A stretch of 18,668 bases of DNA, taken from Spirochaetales bacterium (GTDB lineage: Bacteria > Spirochaetota > Spirochaetia > Sphaerochaetales > Sphaerochaetaceae). Shown here piece after piece: positions 14,213 to 18,668 of this stretch. Location: assembly GCA_022771185.1 (NCBI GenBank), contig JALFCJ010000107.1, positions 1 to 18,668 of the forward strand. Reading direction: 5' to 3'. Made by a program: the position numbers and the translations under genes. How positions within the stretch are numbered: position 1 is the first letter of the stretch; the number at the start of each line of letters is the position of its first letter. Below the pieces are notes generated by a model, which was not told the origin of the DNA, ran no database searches, and was given only the letters and a program-made list of their open reading frames with translations.

Positions 14213-15969
14213 GATCTATAAAGCTTATAGTAGGCACCTTTCTTTTCCAAGAGTGAAGAATGGGTGCCTTTTTCTACAACGCTCCCGTTGCTCATCACTA
14301 TGATTTCATCGGCATTTTCGATTGTTGAAAGCCTATGGGCGATGACGATGGCAGTGCGCCCCTTCATAAGTGCAGTCATAGCTTCCTGTACTCTTTTTTC
14401 TGTGGATGTATCGACATTACTTGTAGCTTCATCGAGTATCAAAACGGGAGAGTTGGACAAGAAAGCCCTTGCAATAGTCAGAAGCTGTTTCTGCCCCTTT
14501 GATATATTTCCTCCGTCTTCACTTATTACAGTATCGTATCCTTTGTCGAGAGTAGAAATGAAATAGTGTATTCCTGCCTTCTTTGCCGCTTCCACCACTT
14601 CTTCCCTTGTAGCTCCTTCTCTGCCATAAGCGATGTTATCGTAGACAGTACCCCTAAAGAGCCAAGTATCCTGCAATACCATTGCAAACTGTCTTCGCTG
14701 AGAGTGGACTTTTATATCAGTACTGTCTATACCATCAATAAATATCTTTCCTCTCTCTGGATAGTAGAACCGCATCAATAGATTTATGATAGTAGTCTTT
14801 CCTGCTCCCGTCTCGCCAACTATGGACAGAGTCTTTCCCTTCTCTGCTGAGAATGAAGCATTATGAAGGATTTCTTTCTCTGGAAAGTAGGAGAATGAAA
14901 CATCCCTCACTTCTATGTTTCCTTCTCCCTTTTCTATCTCTATAGCCCCTTCTTTATCTTTTCTCTCCTCTTCCATATCGAGAAAAGAAAAGATTCTCTC
15001 TGCTGCACTGAGAGCAGAAAAGAGCTCATTCATAATATTTGCAAGCTCATTAATAGGGCCTGCAAACTTTCTTGAGTAGAGGATGAATGAAGAAAGCTGC
15101 CCTAGGGTTGCATAAGAAAACATATAGAGGATTGAACCAAGAGTACCGTTGAGAGCAAGGGAAAGGTTATTCATCATTCCCATTGTCGGTCCAATAGTTA
15201 CGCCTCTTACATCAGCGTTAAAGTAAGCGTCCGAGGCGTCTTCATTGATAGAAGCGAACTGCCTCGATACATTCTCTTCATATCCATAGGCCTGAATAGT
15301 CTTCTCTCCGGAGAACATCTCTTCTACAAAGCCATTCATCTCTCCATATTTTTCACTTCTTTTTGAGTAGAGGGGACGAGTAATGCCCTTGATGTGTATT
15401 GTGTATAATACAGTTATGGGCAGAGTCACCATTGTAACTACAGAGAGAGGGAGAGAGATGTTAAGCATCATAAAAAATGACCCCAAGACAGTGATGACAG
15501 TAGTGATGATCTGGGAAATATCGGCTTGAATAGATGTAGCCACTACATCCACGTCATATGAGACGCGGCTTAAGATATCTCCTGCACTATTATCGTCAAA
15601 GACAGAAACAGGCAGTCTATGAAGCTTATCGAAGCACTCCTTACGAAGCATATATGCTGTCTTTTTCGATATTTTGACCATTATCAAGTTTATGGAAAGA
15701 TATACTCCTTCAGAGAGGATATAGGAGAAAAGCATCAACAACGCCCATTTCCAAACAAGGGAGAAATCAATGGCGCCAGCACCCTTCTCCACCTCGTTTA
15801 TAGCTTCTCCACAAAAATATGGGCCCAATAGGGAAAGAACACAAGAGAGAAGAGATAGTAATCCTACAACAATTATTATGTTCCAGAAAGGAGAGAGAGT
15901 CTTCCAGAGTCTCTTCAAGGTTCCCTTCGTATCTTTGGGACGCTTCTGAATCATCTTCGATAACTTCAT
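14200..15969 (-). CDS. Heterodimeric ABC exporter subunit, catalytically competent half
   Basis: A 589-residue half-transporter with a type IV exporter membrane domain (six helices, residues about 28-310) followed by the ATPase domain. Walker A is GETGAGKTT (385-393), the Q-loop is in MVLQDTWLF, Walker B with the catalytic glutamate is ILDEATSNVD (E514), and the H-switch is AHRLSTI (H545). The signature is SKGQ rather than SGGQ (490-493), as in the TM288 type of heterodimeric exporters (SQGQ). The partner gene overlaps it by ATGA at 15966-15969, and GGGGGAGG gives a strong ribosome binding site. Such pairs (TM287/288, LmrCD, BmrCD) export lipophilic drugs or peptides, but the cargo is unknown. 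The gene's 3' end overlaps a convergent gene by 13 bp, without any terminator between. Confidence 0.93.
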   Translation of the reverse strand: MKLSKMIQKRPKDTKGTLKRLWKTLSPFWNIIIVVGLLSLLSCVLSLLGPYFCGEAINEVEKGAGAIDFSLVWKWALLMLFSYILSEGVYLSINLIMVKISKKTAYMLRKECFDKLHRLPVSVFDDNSAGDILSRVSYDVDVVATSIQADISQIITTVITVLGSFFMMLNISLPLSVVTMVTLPITVLYTIHIKGITRPLYSKRSEKYGEMNGFVEEMFSGEKTIQAYGYEENVSRQFASINEDASDAYFNADVRGVTIGPTMGMMNNLSLALNGTLGSILYMFSYATLGQLSSFILYSRKFAGPINELANIMNELFSALSAAERIFSFLDMEEERKDKEGAIEIEKGEGNIEVRDVSFSYFPEKEILHNASFSAEKGKTLSIVGETGAGKTTIINLLMRFYYPERGKIFIDGIDSTDIKVHSQRRQFAMVLQDTWLFRGTVYDNIAYGREGATREEVVEAAKKAGIHYFISTLDKGYDTVISEDGGNISKGQKQLLTIARAFLSNSPVLILDEATSNVDTSTEKRVQEAMTALMKGRTAIVIAHRLSTIENADEIIVMSNGSVVEKGTHSSLLEKKGAYYKLYRSQFS

Positions 15970-17687
15970 TCTTTAGCCTCCCCCATCTGTGTTTCGTAAA
16001 TCTCTCTATAACCAGGGCAAGTCTCCATTAGATAATCGTGTTTTCCCCGTCCTATTATCTCGCCGTCATGAAGGAACAATATTTCGTCAGAGTTCATTAC
16101 AGCACTGACTCTCTCTGCAACTATCACAAGTGACGAATCTTTATGAGATGAGAGAATATTCTTCCTTACCATGCTGTCTGTATGGTAGTCCAAGGCAGAA
16201 GAGGAATCGTCCAATACAATTATTGGAGAAGAGCCGGAGAGGGCCCTTGAGATAAGTAGTCTCTGTTTCTGACCACCAGAGAATGCAGATCCATGAATTG
16301 CCGCCTGATGCTGATATCCATCTTCATATTTCTCAATAAAGGAAGAAGCCATAGCATTCTCTGCCGCCTTCTTCATTTCCCCGTCCGAGATATCGCGGCC
16401 GATCTTGATGTTGGATGAAATAGTATCGTGGAAAATAAAGTCGTTTTGGAAAACGACACCGAAATGTTTTCTCAGTATCGGCAGCTCATAACTCCTGATA
16501 TCTTTCCCGTCTATATATATTCTACCATTATCCGGGTCATAGAACCTCATCATTAAGTTTATGATGGTGCTCTTACCGCTTCCGGTCCCTCCGATTATTC
16601 CAAGGGTCTTTCCTCTTTCAAGTACAAAAGAAATATTACTTATAGCCCTGGTTGTCCCTTCATATGAAAAAGAGACATCGTCAAAGACCACATATCCTTT
16701 CTTACTTATCTCGTCTTCCTCTATGTTTTCTACTTTTATAAGAGTAGAGACAGAGTCCATAGTGTCTTTTATTCTCTCGGCAGATGCATTGGCCTTACTC
16801 ATCATCAAGAAGAATCTATTGAGAGTAAGGACACCCATCATTATCATCTGAAAGTAGCTTAGAAAGGCCAGTATAACTCCAGGCTTCATTGTCCCCTTGG
16901 ACACTCTATACGCCCCGATTGAGACAACAAGAACAAGACCTATGTTCATAAATAGTTTTACGATAGTCATTGGTAGGGCCATAGTGAAACCGGCCTTTAT
17001 CTCACTCTTCTCCATCTCTTTATCGGCGTTTTCGAATCTAGCGCTCTCTGTCTTCTCTTTTCCAAGGGCCTTTATAACTCTTATTCCAGAGATATTCTCT
17101 CTCATTATCCTGACTACATCATCCAGTTTCTTCTGTACTGTAGAGTATAATGGGATTCCTTTACGAGAAATGAAAATGACGATAACTATAATAATGGGAG
17201 CCATTACAGCAAGTATCAAAGCCAAGCCTTTATCCATAGAAAATGACACTATAAACCCTCCGATAAGGAGAATCGGAGCCCTTACACCCAAAGTCTGGGA
17301 GCTCTGCATAAACGAGAGGACATTATAAGAGTCACTTGTAAGACGTGAAATAAGGGAAGGAAGAGTTATATGGTCTATATTATCGGAACTAAGGTAGATT
17401 GTCTTCTCGAATAAATCTTGTCTAAGTCTATATATATTATCTCTTGCACTCTTAACTGCCCTTTGGTTTGCAGTCTTATTGAAAAACCTACAAAGGACAG
17501 CAAGCATGACCATGACGACACCCCAAAGAAGAACAAACTTCAGCGATTTCTGAGGGGCCACAGAGTCTATTATATATTCCAGCACATAAGGAATCAAAAG
17601 CTCCAAAAATGTGCCTATAAATTTGATGACCATAGTTATCAGAATGAACAACCAGGTCTTCTTCATATAAGAAAGAATGAATTTCAT
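15966..17687 (-). CDS. Heterodimeric ABC exporter subunit with degenerate ATPase site
   Basis: A 573-residue half-transporter with six membrane helices (residues about 10-290) and an ATPase domain. Walker A GGTGSGKST (366-374) and signature FSGGQ (470-473) are intact. The catalytic glutamate after Walker B is Asp (IIVLDDSSSALD, D494) and the H-switch His is Glu (VIVAERVSAV, E525). Paired with the SKGQ signature of the partner, this gives one degenerate and one competent ATP site, the standard layout of heterodimeric exporters such as TM287/288. It is the first gene of the pair. The ATG at 17687-17685 has no visible Shine-Dalgarno sequence, matching the predicted transcription start only about four bases upstream. 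ATG at 17666, giving a slightly shorter protein, also lacks one. Promoter and dyad are described separately. Confidence 0.92.
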   Translation of the reverse strand: MKFILSYMKKTWLFILITMVIKFIGTFLELLIPYVLEYIIDSVAPQKSLKFVLLWGVVMVMLAVLCRFFNKTANQRAVKSARDNIYRLRQDLFEKTIYLSSDNIDHITLPSLISRLTSDSYNVLSFMQSSQTLGVRAPILLIGGFIVSFSMDKGLALILAVMAPIIIVIVIFISRKGIPLYSTVQKKLDDVVRIMRENISGIRVIKALGKEKTESARFENADKEMEKSEIKAGFTMALPMTIVKLFMNIGLVLVVSIGAYRVSKGTMKPGVILAFLSYFQMIMMGVLTLNRFFLMMSKANASAERIKDTMDSVSTLIKVENIEEDEISKKGYVVFDDVSFSYEGTTRAISNISFVLERGKTLGIIGGTGSGKSTIINLMMRFYDPDNGRIYIDGKDIRSYELPILRKHFGVVFQNDFIFHDTISSNIKIGRDISDGEMKKAAENAMASSFIEKYEDGYQHQAAIHGSAFSGGQKQRLLISRALSGSSPIIVLDDSSSALDYHTDSMVRKNILSSHKDSSLVIVAERVSAVMNSDEILFLHDGEIIGRGKHDYLMETCPGYREIYETQMGEAKE

Positions 17688-17697
17688 GGATAAAAGA

Positions 17698-17726
17698 ATT
17701 ATGAGTCAAAATGAAAATTGACTCAA
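17698..17726 (-). promoter_or_regulatory. Exporter promoter overlaid by a perfect 8-bp dyad
   Basis: On the minus strand TTGAGT (17726-17721), 17 bp, then CATAAT (17703-17698) form a good sigma-70-type promoter. The dyad TGAGTCAA-N8-TTGACTCA (17702-17725) covers almost the whole region from -35 to -10, so a bound protein would block polymerase. The predicted start near A17691 leaves only four bases before the exporter ATG. The size and placement resemble MarR/TetR-type operators; no regulator gene of these families is in the window. Confidence 0.6.
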
Positions 17727-17770
17727 CAAGACTTTTGGAATTATCTGGACCTTTGGCTAAAAGGAAGACA

Positions 17771-17805
17771 TAAAAGCAAAAGGCTGGAAGTTTTGTCTCC
17801 CAGCC
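17771..17805 (-). terminator. Intrinsic terminator of the CobW-family gene
   Basis: Read on the minus strand, GGCTGGGAG (17805-17797), loop ACAAAA, and CTTCCAGCC (17790-17782) form a 9-bp stem with one G-U pair, followed by TTTTGCTTTT. It sits about 15 bp after the stop codon and separates this gene from the ABC exporter promoter downstream. Confidence 0.88.
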
Positions 17806-17818
17806 CTCATAGTCTATT

Positions 17819-18668
17819 TTATTTCTCCAAAAGCTCGTCAAGCTCTGCAGCAATCGCTTTTTTATCCAGGTTGCGGCCAATGATACAGAGTCTTACCATT
17901 CTGTCACCAACCTTCTCATCCCAGTCTGCTGCGATCTGAGGGTTCTCTTCCAAGAGTTCCTTTTTCTCTTTCTCAGGAGCTGTTGCAACCCATCTGCCAT
18001 AAGCTCCGCAGAGAAGCTGTCTGCCGCTTGTCTCCAAGACATATGCCATATCATCTTCATCGCTGAACCAGAGAGTTCCCTTACATCTGATGATGTTCTT
18101 TGGCCAGGATGGAACATAAGCACGGAGTTTCTCTCTATTAAACGGAGTACGTCTGTAATAGATGAATGTTCCGATTCCGTACTCATCTTCACTCTCTCCC
18201 TCATGCCTATGTTCATGGTGATGATGGTGATCATGATGGTGATGTTCCTCTTCATGGTGATGATGATCGTGCTCATCCTCGTCATCGTGGTCATCTTCAT
18301 GGTCATGATCATGATGGTCGTGGTCTTCATCATGGTGATGATGGTGATCAGGATTATTCTCGTCTTCCTCGTCTCCAAGCTCTCCTTCCTTTGAAAGAGC
18401 CTGACACCAGCCTGCACTCTCATAGACTTCATCAAAGTCGAAGGAGTGAGTGTTAATTATATCCTTTACTGCCACGTCTCCCTGGCTTGTCTCGATGACC
18501 TTTGCCCCTGGATGAAGAGCGTTTACAACCATTCTTACTTTATCGAGTTCGTCCTTTGTAACAAGGTCGATCTTGTTTATTACTAGTGTAGAACAGAACT
18601 CGATCTGCTGTACAAGTAAGCTCTCGATGTCTTCTTCCTCGATTTCATCTTTCTTCAGGAGCTTCTCT
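17819..18668 (-). CDS. CobW/COG0523-family GTPase (metal chaperone), C-terminal part
   Basis: The frame is open to the right window edge and stops at TAA 17821-17819; the N-terminus with the Walker A loop and the metal-binding CxCC motif lies outside. The visible part starts with LLKKDEIEEEDIESLLVQQI, then IEFCSTLVINKIDLV holding the NKxD guanine-specificity motif (NKID). An ordinary G-domain end follows (VNALHPGAKVIETSQGDVAV), then a linker of about 55 residues with some 27 His plus many Asp/Glu, and the CobW C-terminal domain (GTFIYYRRTPFNREKLRAYV). Members deliver Zn, Co or Fe to target proteins using GTP; a His-rich linker favours zinc or nickel/cobalt buffering. No partner gene (Zur target, nitrile hydratase, cobaltochelatase) is in the window, so the metal is not decided. 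Confidence 0.9.
   Translation of the reverse strand, partial: EKLLKKDEIEEEDIESLLVQQIEFCSTLVINKIDLVTKDELDKVRMVVNALHPGAKVIETSQGDVAVKDIINTHSFDFDEVYESAGWCQALSKEGELGDEEDENNPDHHHHHDEDHDHHDHDHEDDHDDEDEHDHHHHEEEHHHHDHHHHHEHRHEGESEDEYGIGTFIYYRRTPFNREKLRAYVPSWPKNIIRCKGTLWFSDEDDMAYVLETSGRQLLCGAYGRWVATAPEKEKKELLEENPQIAADWDEKVGDRMVRLCIIGRNLDKKAIAAELDELLEK

Noticed and set aside
18166..18456. Tandem or CRISPR-like repeats and plus-strand frames in a GATGATGGTGATCATGATGG-type tract
   Set aside because: The repetition comes from His/Asp codons (CAT, CAC, GAT, GAC) of the CobW linker; there are no regular repeat-spacer units and the plus-strand products are low-complexity shadows.

Overview
The window reads as a bacterial chromosome segment of moderate-to-low G+C with strong AGGAGG-type ribosome binding sites. 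It carries anaerobe-type electron-transfer genes (a flavin reductase-rubredoxin fusion and a NifX/NifB-like protein) and mobile-element debris. The content fits a gut or sediment anaerobe, either a Spirochaetota (Sphaerochaetales/Treponema-like) or a Bacillota; I favour the spirochaete side only weakly, from the style of the IS66 and Rpn proteins. No rRNA or tRNA gene was seen to settle this.

Layout. (1) 1-2750 is a mobile-element graveyard: the 5' part of a tyrosine recombinase gene running off the left edge, two perfect hairpins just upstream of it, a 3'-truncated IS66 element (tnpB plus N-terminal tnpC, visibly G+C-richer than its surroundings) and a multiply broken rpn (PD-(D/E)XK) gene into whose 5' end the IS66 terminus abuts. 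(2) 2891-6400 (minus) is a tight operon: diaminobutyrate transaminase, then diaminobutyrate decarboxylase, then an S51-like peptidase/amidotransferase-fold protein. The two enzymes would convert aspartate semialdehyde to 1,3-diaminopropane. A divergent D-2-hydroxyacid dehydrogenase lies across a 285-bp intergenic region. (3) 7650-11287 (minus) holds a cytosolic GH9 glycosidase followed by an AEC-type and an EamA/DMT-type transporter. (4) 11358-12067 (minus) is a small XRE regulator coupled to a membrane protein, divergent from the flavin reductase-rubredoxin fusion. (5) 12971-14212 (plus) pairs a NifX-like protein having a Cys-rich tail with a polytopic membrane protein. (6) 14200-17687 (minus) is a heterodimeric ABC exporter with one degenerate ATPase site, preceded by a promoter sitting inside a perfect 8-bp dyad and leaving almost no 5' leader. 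(7) 17819-18668 (minus) is the C-terminal part of a CobW/COG0523 GTPase with a very His-rich linker.

How the genes work together: most are housekeeping or accessory metabolism in short operons. The points most worth following are the paired hairpins between the broken IS66 and the recombinase, the dyad-covered near-leaderless promoter of the exporter, and the diaminopropane operon with its unexplained third gene and uncharacterised leader. I did not find a convincing wholly new defence or mobile system.
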